Under the pieces are notes generated by a model that did no database searches, was not told where the DNA came from, and worked only from the letters and a program-made list of their open reading frames with translations. From Mytilinidion resinicola (taxonomy: Eukaryota; Ascomycota; Dothideomycetes; Mytilinidiales; Mytilinidiaceae), in NCBI RefSeq assembly GCF_010093595.1, contig NW_022985441.1:1-64000 (forward strand): a DNA stretch of 64,000 nucleotides, read 5' to 3'. Shown here in pieces: positions 54,707-64,000 of the stretch. The position numbers and the translations under genes were made by a program. The first letter of the stretch is position 1. Every line of letters begins with the position of its first letter.

Positions 54707-57524
54707 GGAATGGCTCGTAGCCTCTAGAGTGTAGTCGGCCGCGATGAGTAATTTGACCGTCGAGATGACGAAATCATGCACGGAACTCCAAGGGCTTTAG
54801 ATGCCCATAATGATTTGAGCACCGCTGGGGAAGTTGACCCCGGAGAGCGTCGGCGTAACAAGAGTAGTGTTGAGGTCGTTTATGAAATCGATCACTGCGG
54901 AGTAGTCCACAATTACTCTTCACCTTGGGGTATGAAAGGAATAGGGCCAACTGACTTACAAGATGTAGATCCACGCAATGCCACCGTGATTCTCTTATAG
55001 AAGTGGAGTATCGAATGTACCCCTGAAGTCATTGAAGTTTTAGTCATTAAGCAGCTAAGCCGGGGCTACGTTTTATACCTGAGTATACGTTGTAGAATTG
55101 TCTATTTGCTGAACGATAGTTACATCGAAAGCTCCCTTCGAGCATCCTGCGTAAGCTGCAGCGGAAAGCTGAGCTGCACGATGAAGCTCGTTGAAGTCGT
55201 CGATTGAAGCTAGCGATTTCGTTAGACATGTCCATAGCTTTGAGCTTTGATCTTAGTGCGTGATGTACCTACCTGGAACGGACCGTTTCTCTAACCTCGC
55301 GGCGTATTTGACAGGGCTTGGCGTAGGTGCCGCCGAGATGAGAAGGCAAGTTCCAAGAGCCGCAATGATCTGATTGAATTGCATATCGATTTCGCCGTAA
55401 AGAGAAGCCTGACTTAGTTCAATTCGGAGCCTTTCGCCGTACGTTTATAGAATCGAAGACAGCGAGTCAGCAATTGAAAGTCTTCGTAGTCGGATTGATA
55501 TTCCTGGAGGATATCGTCCCTTAAAGTACACACTCCAGTCAGAACATGCATGATAGCAATGTGGTCTTCTGATCTTGTCCCATCTTCCGAGGTTTACAAA
55601 TTCAAAAGTAGAGTATACGGGGCCATTTACCCCAACATTCATATATCCTTTCCCCGCAAATTGGGCCCTGATGTGTTGTCATGGGTACACTCTGTGGGTA
55701 GAGACTATGGACGCCTGGGCGCTCAAAGTGGTCATACAAATGACACCGGGATGCAAGACATTAATGACAAGCCTCTGTCGGTATCCCGCCCATCCTCCGA
55801 GGTATGTTTGCCAAATAGTGGAGACAATAGCGACAGCTTCGGAATGGACAATTGACACAGAATTAGTGGAGGCGGTTCGATGATTGATTCTCTTTTAACA
55901 TTGATGGATGGGGTCGGAGTGCATCTATTACTCAGCCTGTCACCTGTGTAGTGTACTAAGGCTGTTTGCAGGCTTATACTAGTATTCGGAAGCTTTGAGA
56001 GAGCTTCTTTGTCTCTTTGGGTTCCAATTGACTCTTCAATACGGCTCCTCATCTACGGCGTCGTCGAGAGCTCGGTACATCGAGCTACATGTGATGAAAC
56101 TTTGATCCTTGGTTCGTGTGTTAAAATTCGGGTATTTGATGTAACCCACTATCCTTTCAAGGAATTATCTCACCCCACTCCACACTGAACGGAAGTTCTT
56201 GCTCCGTCCTCATGGTTATGTAATTCGAGGTCAAAAGAAGCATCTCGCTAGCTCGCGTCGGAGATGTATGTAGATTGCTGCTGATAAATGGAGAGCTGGA
56301 AGTACACGGTTCTAATGCTAGCTTGCCGCGGGCCGTTCTCGATGCTACTCAGATCACAATCCCTAACAACGACGAGGCAAGAGCACGCATCCTCGCGTTC
56401 ATTCGGTGTCTGCGTGGTCGACGGCCTATAAGGTCGACAGCATGGGAGTGGTGAAGCACGGAAATCGAGCACGTGACCCTTCAAAGTGGATGAAACTCCT
56501 CGCAAACTTGAACTGAGCGACTTCAAATACTGGCTATGGAAGACGGAGATGCGAAAACACGCAGACAGGCGAGCGCATCTTCGGATCCAATTTCCCCTGG
56601 ATTGATTGATCTCCCAGGCGAGAACGACTTTTACCTGGGCTTGCATGAGAGCGGCAATACGTTACCGACCGCGATGCCTGTAGGGTTTCTTGGATGAGAT
56701 ACAGGGTTTCGGCACACTCCTTCGTTTAGAGCTGAATATCGAGGATGCTGACGGTGGAGAGCACGCGCTCTACTTTTAACCTCTTCGCTCTAGAGAGTGT
56801 GGCCTGCTGCTGGAGGAATATTGGGAGATAGAAAGAAACGTTAAGATCTCTATGCTGTAAGTCGAATCAGAGGATTCATTTGGCTGGAAGCTTTTCAGAT
56901 AGAAATCTCCCACTCGTTCGTCTGCTTTGAGGGCCGTGATACGATGTCGAGCGACTTCAGAAGTGCGTAAGTTTCTCGGTGTCATAACGGTGAAATTCGC
57001 ATGTTGCGAACCGGACCTGACCTCAAGATCTAAGACGGTTTTATTTCGCGAGCTGTTCAAGAAGACTACTTACTCCCTCGCTCTGGTGAGCGCAATACGC
57101 GGCTGAAGGATCTAGATGCGCGGAAAGTTTTAGACGTCAGGACGCATGAGTCCACACTGAGCTCCACATCGCGAAAAGGCCCTGAATCGAATTGGCACGA
57201 CTTACGCAGGTGCCAAAAAGGCTACATATACAATCGCTGATTCATTTGCTTAGTCTAATGCACCCAGCACCCCGTTTTCTTGCCGGACAAGGACACCGAG
57301 ACGCCCGAACACCGTTAACCGGATGCAATTCAGACACCGACCCCCATCCATCCGTCCATTCATCCATTATGCACTTCGGTATCATACCATCGCCGTGCCA
57401 AGCGCCTAATCGCTTGCAAAGAACCTACTAATACATAGACTGAATGGTATCGGGCTACCCAACACCACTACCGCCATCCCACAGCACTAGGTTTTTATCA
57501 TGTCCGGGAAAGGACAAGAGAATC
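54707..57524. other. Normal-composition intergenic region, no supportable gene
   Basis: About 2.8 kb of balanced base composition without RIP signs. The longest open frames (55,550-55,883 plus; 55,732-56,052 minus; 56,248-56,646 minus; 56,776-57,060 minus) overlap each other, lack family motifs and do not extend by plausible introns. The part nearest 57,200-57,524 is the 3' flank of SWR1. A decayed gene or a lineage-specific multi-exon gene cannot be ruled out. Confidence 0.45.
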
Positions 57525-60500
57525 TCAGACTTTTCTCTTCCTAATCCGATGCACGTCCTGTCCCTTCCTAGGGCGCTTCTTCTCCTTGGGCACATACTCC
57601 CACGGGACGTCGATCCACTCGCTCAAGACGCGGGCGTACATGAAATCGTCCACGCGTCCAATGCGGACCTTCTTTCCGGCCACCTCGACGACCTCCGTGC
57701 CGTCCTCCACAGTGCCCACTGCATCCGTGATGGTGTCGTCGCCCATAGCAGCGACAGGGACACCAGTGAAATCAGCCTCGTCACCAACTTCCTCCTCGAC
57801 CATCTCTTTCTGCGCGACCTTCGCCGCCACCGCGTCTTCTTTGTCTTCGACGCTGAGAATGACATCGCCGAGACCAGCTTCATCGCCCAGCACCCGCTCC
57901 ATCGCCCGCGACGCCTCGTCGACTGGTGCGTCTGCGAGTTCATCAAACGCATCGCGCCAAGTGACGCGATTAAAGTAGTCGGTCGTAAAATCGCCCTTCT
58001 GGATGATGACATCGTCAAGCAGGCGCTTCTGATTCGACTTGCGCAGAATGTTCGCTTCAATCGTGTACTCGCTGACGAACTTGTAGATATGCACGTCGCG
58101 AGTCTGGCCAATACGATGGCAGCGGTCCTGGCACTGCTTGTCCATAGCCGGATTCCAATCGAGGTCGTAGAAAATGACGGTGTCAGCGCCTGTGAGGTTG
58201 ATGCCTAGGCCGCCAGAGCGGGACGAGAGGATAAAGCAGAGGATGCGCGGGTCCGAGTTGAAGCGGTCGGTGAGGATTTGACGCTGCTCGACCTTGGTGG
58301 CCCCGTCGAGACGCAGGTAGCGGTGGCCGTGAATGTTGAGGAACTGCTCGAGAATGTCAAGAACCTTTGTCATCTGGGTGAAGATCAGGGCACGGTGACC
58401 GCCGGCTTGGAGGTCACGGAGAAGAGTGGCCAGGCGCTGGAGTTTGCCACAGTCGTATTGAAGGAGCCGCTTGTCTGGGAACGCGATGGAGAGACGGATG
58501 CGGGATTCATGGAAGGGGTCGTCGGTAGCCTGGGCGATAGGAGAGGCGCGGACGATCTCAGTGCCCGGCACAGAGAGAGTGAGAGGTGCCAAATCAGTAG
58601 CAACAACTGCGGGCGTCACACAACCGAACTTCTGGATGATCGGAGCAAGTGAAGAGGCTCGTTCTTCCAGAGTGGGGACGAGGTCGAGAATTTTGGTAGA
58701 GGTGTTGAGATACCACTCCGCGGCGTCGATGGATCGTCGAGGCTTTCGCGTACCTAGCTTGTCCTGAAGGCCCAGATTAACGCGATCAAAAAGACCTTTG
58801 CCATACACGGGCAGGAATTGCGTTCGTTGACGTGTAAGACGAAGGCAGTCCTTGAGATGGTCAAGGTTAGACACGCTCTCCTTTTCAGCCATGTAGGTCA
58901 GCACGGAGTTGACGGAAGAGCCGTCGAGCCGAGCATTAGAGCTAGTTCGTCGAGTTTGCTGTTCAATGAGATCCTCTAAGGGTCGAACTGCGCGAATCTT
59001 CTGAGTTCGTATTGCATGAAGTCTTGAAGTGTCCTCCCGACGAACGAAGGACAGATTCAGGAAGTCCAGATCTACCTTCTCGTCCTCAGCCTCGCTCAAG
59101 AGGCGCTTCCGAACGAGTAGATCTTTGATCTCGAAGTCAGCAACCACTGACTTCCGCATAGCGAACGATGTGACGATCTGGCGAGTCTCAAACAGGTCGG
59201 GATGGTTGCACACCTTACGAAGAGACATCAGACAGTTGATGATAGACATGTAGTTGCCAGTTGCGAGAGTTGCCTTGGTATCGGCTCGGCCCAAAAACCC
59301 GTCATATAGCTGTCGTTGTCGTTTTGACAACCGACAGTAGACGACGTGTTCATACTTGCCAGGCATCTGCTTTTCTACATCCGCCTTCAGTCTCCGTAAA
59401 AGATACGGCCGAAGGACTTCATGAAGTTGACGAACAATCTTTTGCCCTTCAGCATCCAAGACTTGCTTCCCTTGTTCCAGAATCTGATTGGCAGGCTTCT
59501 TCAGGGCGTTGGTGAAATCTTGAAGGTCGGCGATTTGTTGGTTTTCGCCAAGCCCAGCTGGCATAAGGAAGTACAGCAGAGACCAAAGCTCGTCGATATT
59601 GTTCTGGAGAGGTGTTCCGGTCAGCAGGAGTCGATTTTTTGTCCGAAACCCTAGCAGGGTCTGCCATCGTCGAGTCTTGAAATTTTTGATGTTGTGAGCT
59701 TCGTCCAGGATGAGATACTCCCATTGCCGCATCTTAAATGCCTGTTCATCCTGTATAATCAACTGATACGACGTTATGATAACGTTGTAGAGATCTTGAT
59801 TTCTCCATCCTTTACGCATGTTTTGTCGCTCTTTGATATCGCCATAGTAAGTCAAGATCTTGAATCCCGGACACCACTTCTTAAACTCCATTTCCCAATT
59901 CAGCATCACACTAGTAGGCACGACTATCAGATGAGGACCCCAGTTCTGTCTCTTGACAGCAAGATGTGCAAGAAGAGAAATTGTCTGAATCGTCTTCCCA
60001 AGACCCATCTCGTCTGCAAGGATGCCATTGCCGGAGTCGTTGTGAAGTTTTGCGAGCCAATCCAGACCGGCGTGTTGGTAGTCTCGAAGTGTGCCTCTCA
60101 GTAGAACAGTCGGTATCTCTACTCTGGAGTCTGTCGAAGCTGCTCGAGAAATGTCTGTAGACACTTGATTTTGTTGAGGAGTATCGACGTCCATCTCTTC
60201 CACGGCATCATCCGTTTCCGGGTGCACGCCATTTGTCTTCTCGAGAACTTCGGGAGGTGCGACATCATTGCGTTCCTCCAATGGTGAGTGCACATGATCA
60301 GAATCTGCATGGTGGCCGTTCTGAACTGGAGATTGTGATGCCTCTCCCCCTGACGTGTGAGCTGTATCATGGTATCTCTTTACACCATTCGAAATATTGG
60401 CATGGTCTTGACGCTCGAAGCAGTCTTCGTCCTCACCCACTCCATTGGTAGTAGGCGCCTCCACTGTTTCAGCCTGAAGGGCGGCCTGGTTGGCATTCTT

Positions 60501-62573
60501 GATCCTCGCAATCTCGGCGGAGGAAAGGAACCCTAGGAGGGGATTGGCGTCCTCTTCAGATCCGTCAAACTCGTCGAATTCGTCCTCGTAGCCGGTCACT
60601 TCAGATCCACTCTCGTCGTCAGATGTGCCTTCATCCGATGTGCCTTCGTCTGATGACTCCAACAGGGCGTCGCCAACCTCCTCCAATACAACGTTGGAAT
60701 AGTCGATTTGGTTGTTTTCGTCCTCGCAATTGATGGAGTAGTTGCCATTGGTGATTATAGGTGTTCCAGGGCTAGTCGGCCCGTCAAGATCTTCGAATTC
60801 TCTCAGAGGAATTTTGTCCTCAACGAGGTCCATTTCTGACGCGTCATCAGCATCTTGCGTGTCGTCGTCATCCTGCTCGATCCTAGACGCGTGATCATCC
60901 ACGTCGGTTCCAGATTCAACCTCCTCGTCCCTGTTCTCATCCTCCACTTCCTGGTCATCGTCAGAAGGCAGATCTGGAAGCTGCTTGTACTTGGCATGCA
61001 ACTCCTCAGTAGTTAGATCTCGATCATCGTCCCGGCCATCATCTTCCTCGTCGTCCCCAGAGTCAGACAGGATGTGGTCTCCTTCGTCGGTTGACTCTAC
61101 GCGGGTATCACCGTCTTCGGTCTCATCTTCCTCGCTGGGCGCTACAGAACCAGCATTATCGAGTCGAGCTTTGCCAAGGACCGCTTTTGCCTGCTCGACC
61201 ATGTTCTCCATGACCTCTTTGCCCTGTCGGTCCTGCTCCTCTTGCCATCGCGCAAATCGAACTTGGTCAACCTCAGCCTTAGCCATCTTCCAGGAGTGTT
61301 CCAGGTCGGCGACCAATTGTTTGGCTCGGATCTTGTTGGCCTTCAGCTCCTCTCGGTGAAGTTCCTCGGTGGACACCTTCTTATACTTCTTATTCCATTT
61401 CTCCACGGCCTCCTGTGCTAATCGCTTCGCCAGCCGCTTGTGATTCTCCTTCTCTCTCTTCAGCAGCTTCCCAAAGTGTAGAGCGTGCGCGACCACGTAT
61501 TCGTAGTGACCGTAGACTTGTGGCGGTTCCTTGGCGGGTTCGGATAGCCACACCTTGGACCGTTCTCGGCTCAGGACTCCATGCTCGGCAGCTTCCACGA
61601 TACGCAAACGTACATCTACTTCACGTTGGATTTGTTTCTCGGTGCGGGGGTACAAGTACTGTGTAGATGTGCCTATGTCCTCGTCGGCTAGTGGGTCGTC
61701 GTGCTCGAGGAACTCGGCTAACGAGGCAAACTTGGGCTGTGGCGTGTGTCCGGGGTGCCGCATGATGGGGTCAGGGCGTCGTAGCTTCAGCTTGAGTCGG
61801 GGTGTCGGACCTGAGGGAGGAGGCATGTCATCCTGGGAGTCGTCGTGGAAGCCGTTGGGGGTCGCGAGCTCGGAGGCGTTGCTTTCGCGGTGAGGTCGCG
61901 GCTTCTTCTTGACTTCGGGTGTAGCTGGAAGAGGGTTCTTGCGAGGCCGGCCGGGTCCACGCTTGATGGGCACGTCTCCGTTGGCAAGTGAAGGTGTGTT
62001 GTGGGCGCCGGAGGCCTTGCGCGGGCGGTGAGAGGGGCTCTGAGGGGTGGCCTTGAGGGAGGCGGAGGAGGGCGTCTTTCGCAGGGAACCGTAGGGCTTG
62101 CTGTTCTTGGACGGCAGCGGAGTCGAAGCGACGCGGTGGCCATTCTGCCTGCCCGCGCTGTCATTCACGGGCTTCGTTGCGGCGGCGCGTGTCGGTCGCT
62201 TTGCACGCTCAGGCGCGGCCTCGGGAGTGAGGGGATTGAATCGGGTCGACTTGCGCTTGCCGTCGACGATGACCGTGGTCGGCCCATCCAAAACAGACGA
62301 CTTCCAGGGCGGCGACACGGCGCGCGAGATGGAGCGCGGCCGCGCTGTGAGGTCGTCCAGCTTGCGCTTCTTGGCCGGCCTCTGCTCCGCAACACCCCCA
62401 TCGTCACCAGTGTCCGACGTCGCCGCCGCTTCGCCAGACTTGCCATGGCCATTTATATGTGTCTCGGGGGTGTCGGCGGCGGGCTCGTCGGTGGAGGGTG
62501 GCGCGTTGCGGTCGCCATGGACGTGGTCGGAGGGGGTGTTGTCGTGTTGGACAGGCAGCGTTCCGCCGCTCAT
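57525..62573 (-). CDS. SWR1: SWR1: Snf2-family ATPase of the H2A.Z-exchange complex, 1,682 aa
   Basis: Catalytic subunit of the SWR1 chromatin remodeller, which replaces H2A with H2A.Z in nucleosomes (nucleus). Single exon. Order of parts: basic N-terminus with an AT-hook (KRGPGRPRKNP, about residue 205), HSA domain (about 330-410, including HYEYVVAHALHFGKLLKREK), long acidic Asp/Glu stretch (about 490-690), Snf2 N-lobe from about 825 with DEMGLGKT (about 853) and DEAH (about 955), a large insertion of about 290 residues between lobes as in the INO80/SWR1 branch, and the C-lobe with RLDGATK (about 1,423) and RCHRIGQTRDVHIYKF (about 1,486). I start at 62,573 (MSGGTLP); the longer frame from 62,642 adds 23 unlikely residues. 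Size fits the filamentous-fungal family. High certainty. Confidence 0.96.
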   Translation of the reverse strand: MSGGTLPVQHDNTPSDHVHGDRNAPPSTDEPAADTPETHINGHGKSGEAAATSDTGDDGGVAEQRPAKKRKLDDLTARPRSISRAVSPPWKSSVLDGPTTVIVDGKRKSTRFNPLTPEAAPERAKRPTRAAATKPVNDSAGRQNGHRVASTPLPSKNSKPYGSLRKTPSSASLKATPQSPSHRPRKASGAHNTPSLANGDVPIKRGPGRPRKNPLPATPEVKKKPRPHRESNASELATPNGFHDDSQDDMPPPSGPTPRLKLKLRRPDPIMRHPGHTPQPKFASLAEFLEHDDPLADEDIGTSTQYLYPRTEKQIQREVDVRLRIVEAAEHGVLSRERSKVWLSEPAKEPPQVYGHYEYVVAHALHFGKLLKREKENHKRLAKRLAQEAVEKWNKKYKKVSTEELHREELKANKIRAKQLVADLEHSWKMAKAEVDQVRFARWQEEQDRQGKEVMENMVEQAKAVLGKARLDNAGSVAPSEEDETEDGDTRVESTDEGDHILSDSGDDEEDDGRDDDRDLTTEELHAKYKQLPDLPSDDDQEVEDENRDEEVESGTDVDDHASRIEQDDDDTQDADDASEMDLVEDKIPLREFEDLDGPTSPGTPIITNGNYSINCEDENNQIDYSNVVLEEVGDALLESSDEGTSDEGTSDDESGSEVTGYEDEFDEFDGSEEDANPLLGFLSSAEIARIKNANQAALQAETVEAPTTNGVGEDEDCFERQDHANISNGVKRYHDTAHTSGGEASQSPVQNGHHADSDHVHSPLEERNDVAPPEVLEKTNGVHPETDDAVEEMDVDTPQQNQVSTDISRAASTDSRVEIPTVLLRGTLRDYQHAGLDWLAKLHNDSGNGILADEMGLGKTIQTISLLAHLAVKRQNWGPHLIVVPTSVMLNWEMEFKKWCPGFKILTYYGDIKERQNMRKGWRNQDLYNVIITSYQLIIQDEQAFKMRQWEYLILDEAHNIKNFKTRRWQTLLGFRTKNRLLLTGTPLQNNIDELWSLLYFLMPAGLGENQQIADLQDFTNALKKPANQILEQGKQVLDAEGQKIVRQLHEVLRPYLLRRLKADVEKQMPGKYEHVVYCRLSKRQRQLYDGFLGRADTKATLATGNYMSIINCLMSLRKVCNHPDLFETRQIVTSFAMRKSVVADFEIKDLLVRKRLLSEAEDEKVDLDFLNLSFVRREDTSRLHAIRTQKIRAVRPLEDLIEQQTRRTSSNARLDGSSVNSVLTYMAEKESVSNLDHLKDCLRLTRQRTQFLPVYGKGLFDRVNLGLQDKLGTRKPRRSIDAAEWYLNTSTKILDLVPTLEERASSLAPIIQKFGCVTPAVVATDLAPLTLSVPGTEIVRASPIAQATDDPFHESRIRLSIAFPDKRLLQYDCGKLQRLATLLRDLQAGGHRALIFTQMTKVLDILEQFLNIHGHRYLRLDGATKVEQRQILTDRFNSDPRILCFILSSRSGGLGINLTGADTVIFYDLDWNPAMDKQCQDRCHRIGQTRDVHIYKFVSEYTIEANILRKSNQKRLLDDVIIQKGDFTTDYFNRVTWRDAFDELADAPVDEASRAMERVLGDEAGLGDVILSVEDKEDAVAAKVAQKEMVEEEVGDEADFTGVPVAAMGDDTITDAVGTVEDGTEVVEVAGKKVRIGRVDDFMYARVLSEWIDVPWEYVPKEKKRPRKGQDVHRIRKRKV

Positions 62574-63364
62574 CGCCAGAGAGTCGCGAGGGCGATGCAG
62601 GAGACAACAGACCACTACTCGCCAACGCAGCCGTTCATGCACGGGGTCGAATGTAGTATCGGTGGGCAGAGGGATGGCGGAAGTTTGCAGTGGAGAAGTC
62701 TGGCATCACTCGGAGGCTGTGGCGGGGAGTTACGGGCGATTCGGCGGCGTGGGCTTGTTATGTTGGAGGAATCGAAAAAGACGTCGATGCGCCGCGCCAA
62801 AAGGGCTGCTGGCTGCTTGGCGCCATGACACCGCACCTCAAAGAACGCTACAGAATGTGATTGCAATGGGGCTCATTCACCATCTCATAAGTCTGCAGCA
62901 GCTGCGACGAGTTTGTCGAACTGCCTCCATATTCACATCACGTTCGCGCTGCCTTCTGAGGCCATGCAGGGGTCGTTGAACAATAAGTGGCCATCTGTTC
63001 TGCCTGGGCCGAGGAGCTGTCAGCCTCGTCCAAGTGTCGTTTTACAGTTTTGATAACGCACCAGAGCATCTCAAGCGGTGCTAAGCAAGTGTAAACAAGC
63101 CCAGACAGAGTGTCTGTCTAGCAAGAGCCACAGATTCGCGGACTGCCACTTTTTGTTCGAACCCTGGGGCATGCATCGCGGCATCCTGGCATTCGGCTTT
63201 GGTGGTCAGCAGGGGTCACGTGCACGAGGCTAATCACGACGACCTCACGCACGACCTCATCCATCTCTGCGCACCACCACCGACGGCATTCCCACCGCCA
63301 ACGTACGTCTCCCGCCTCAATCGCACACCAATTGCGCCCGCCGCAGCCAGCTAAACACCTCCAG
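62574..63364. promoter_or_regulatory. Divergent promoter region between SWR1 and NDUFB8
   Basis: About 790 bp between the two start codons. Open frames across it are shadows. A CACGTG E-box-like site lies at about 63,217-63,222 (GGTCACGTGCAC), 140 bp upstream of the NDUFB8 start. No other gene seen. Confidence 0.5.
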
Positions 63365-63929
63365 ATGCTCTCCCGCCGCATCGCCGCGGCACGTCCGCTG
63401 ACCCGGGTGATCCCCACCACCCGCCCATCCCTCACTCAGATCCGCAACATCACCCAGGCCGACATCGACGACCCCAATATGGTCTGCCGACTCCACAGCC
63501 CATAGTCGGCCACTCACTAACGTCTCCCAGAACGGCGGCTACGAACAGCCTCCGCCCATCAAGCGCCAACTCCGCGATCCCTACGGCGACTGGTGGGACA
63601 AGCAGGAGCGCCGCAACTACAACGAGCCAGTGCACGAGGACAACGACATTCTGGGCGTCTTCTCGCCGGAAGAATACCGCCACTTTGGAGCAGGTTGGGG
63701 CGGTGTGCTGATGGGGACATTTGTGCTGAGTGTGGTGGGCTTGGGCTTGACGGTGAAGCTGTTCTATCCCGATAAGAAGGCGGTGCCGCGGACGTTCCCG
63801 GATGGACTAGAGGTTGAGCTAGGAGGGCCCAGTGTGCTGCTTGTGAGTGTGGAATGATGGTGTGGTGTCAGGAAAGACAGTGCTAATCATACACAGGCCA
63901 AGAAACCAGGCGAAGATACTTACCCATAG
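63365..63929 (+). CDS. NDUFB8: NADH:ubiquinone oxidoreductase subunit NDUFB8 (ASHI), 153 aa, three exons
   Basis: Accessory subunit of the membrane arm of mitochondrial complex I. Exons 63,365-63,481, 63,531-63,842 and 63,897-63,929; introns of 49 and 54 bp with branch-like CACTAAC and GCTAATC and AG ends. The first donor is the weak GTCTGC; the second is GTGAGT. Lengths sum to 462 bp in phase. Residues 1-30 are basic and lack acidic residues (mitochondrial presequence). The family core follows: NGGYEQPPPIKRQLRDPYGD, WWDKQERRNY, PVHEDNDILGVFSPEEY, then one membrane helix at about 96-117 and LEVELGGP. Ends KKPGEDTYP. Spliced exons read exactly as the family does, so the model is firm although unsplit frames look short. 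Confidence 0.92.
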
Positions 63930-64000
63930 GAGACTACGCTGGATGAACTGTATATTAAAGATTGGAGCAGAATACCTAGGAGCACAATCAAAGACTCAAT
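63930..64000. other. 3' flank of NDUFB8
   Basis: Seventy-one bp, AT-moderate, with a TATATTAAAG stretch that could take part in 3'-end formation. Nothing else seen. Confidence 0.4.

Noticed and set aside
25042..54714. A perfect 8-bp hAT target duplication directly next to the TIRs
   Set aside because: TGTACATC (25,042-25,049, left) and GGAATGGC (54,707-54,714, right) do not match; only a near-match a few bases further out exists, so I do not claim it.
56248..56646. 132-codon minus-strand frame in the gene-empty region
   Set aside because: Low similarity to anything I know, irregular composition, and no intron signals to extend it.
57444..62979. Several long frames (up to 293 codons) on the plus strand opposite SWR1
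   Set aside because: GC-rich antisense shadows of the SWR1 coding region, with no family motifs of their own.
63118..63857. Minus-strand frames and a 75-codon plus-strand frame over NDUFB8
   Set aside because: Minus frames are shadows; the short plus frame is an internal in-frame start within NDUFB8 exon 2.

Overview
This window is a chromosome end of a filamentous ascomycete (Pezizomycotina; a dothideomycete is my guess, not shown). Bases 1-95 are CCCTAA telomere repeats. About 47 kb of the next 54 kb is transposon sequence that is extremely AT-rich yet still contains CpG, lacks almost all CpA/TpG, and has TGG and CAG codons turned into TAG/TAA stops. That is the signature of repeat-induced point mutation (RIP), a process of filamentous fungi. 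The intact genes have short introns of 49-82 bp, as is usual in these fungi.

Block I (96-20,913) starts with a RIP-destroyed reading frame that resembles the large subtelomeric RecQ-helicase-like (TLH) proteins and is cut off by the telomere. It is followed by a Fot1/pogo transposase relic, a Tad-like LINE relic, and a Ty3/Gypsy element (RNase H, integrase, chromodomain-like tail) that is interrupted twice: by a 3.2 kb Mutator-like element (MULE) with perfect 8-bp target duplications, and by a 5.4 kb LINE with a 14-bp duplication. Next come a truncated second MULE containing a 568-bp MITE, and a GC-rich MULE deletion derivative that shows no RIP.

Island (about 20.9-25.05 kb): normal-composition DNA with two intact, divergently transcribed genes sharing a 768-bp promoter region. 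These are a short-chain dehydrogenase/reductase (343 aa, one C-terminal intron) and a fungal transcription-factor-like protein (501 aa, three introns).

Block II (25,050-54,706) is one nested transposon stack. A hAT element forms the outer shell: matching termini at both ends and a transposase split into N- and C-terminal parts. A Gypsy element with two 409-bp LTRs (27,995-28,403 and 53,602-54,010) sits inside it. That Gypsy in turn holds a piggyBac element (TTAA duplication), a LINE, a second Gypsy carrying another LINE, and a Tc1/mariner element.

Block III (54,707-64,000) is ordinary chromosome: about 2.8 kb with no gene I can support, then SWR1 (ATPase of the H2A.Z-exchange complex, minus strand) and, divergently, the complex I subunit NDUFB8 (plus strand, three exons). 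These two housekeeping genes mark the transition to the core chromosome.

The most informative features are the readable order of insertions, the strict sequence context of the surviving CpA sites, the un-mutated MULE derivative, and the isolated SDR/regulator pair between two silenced blocks.
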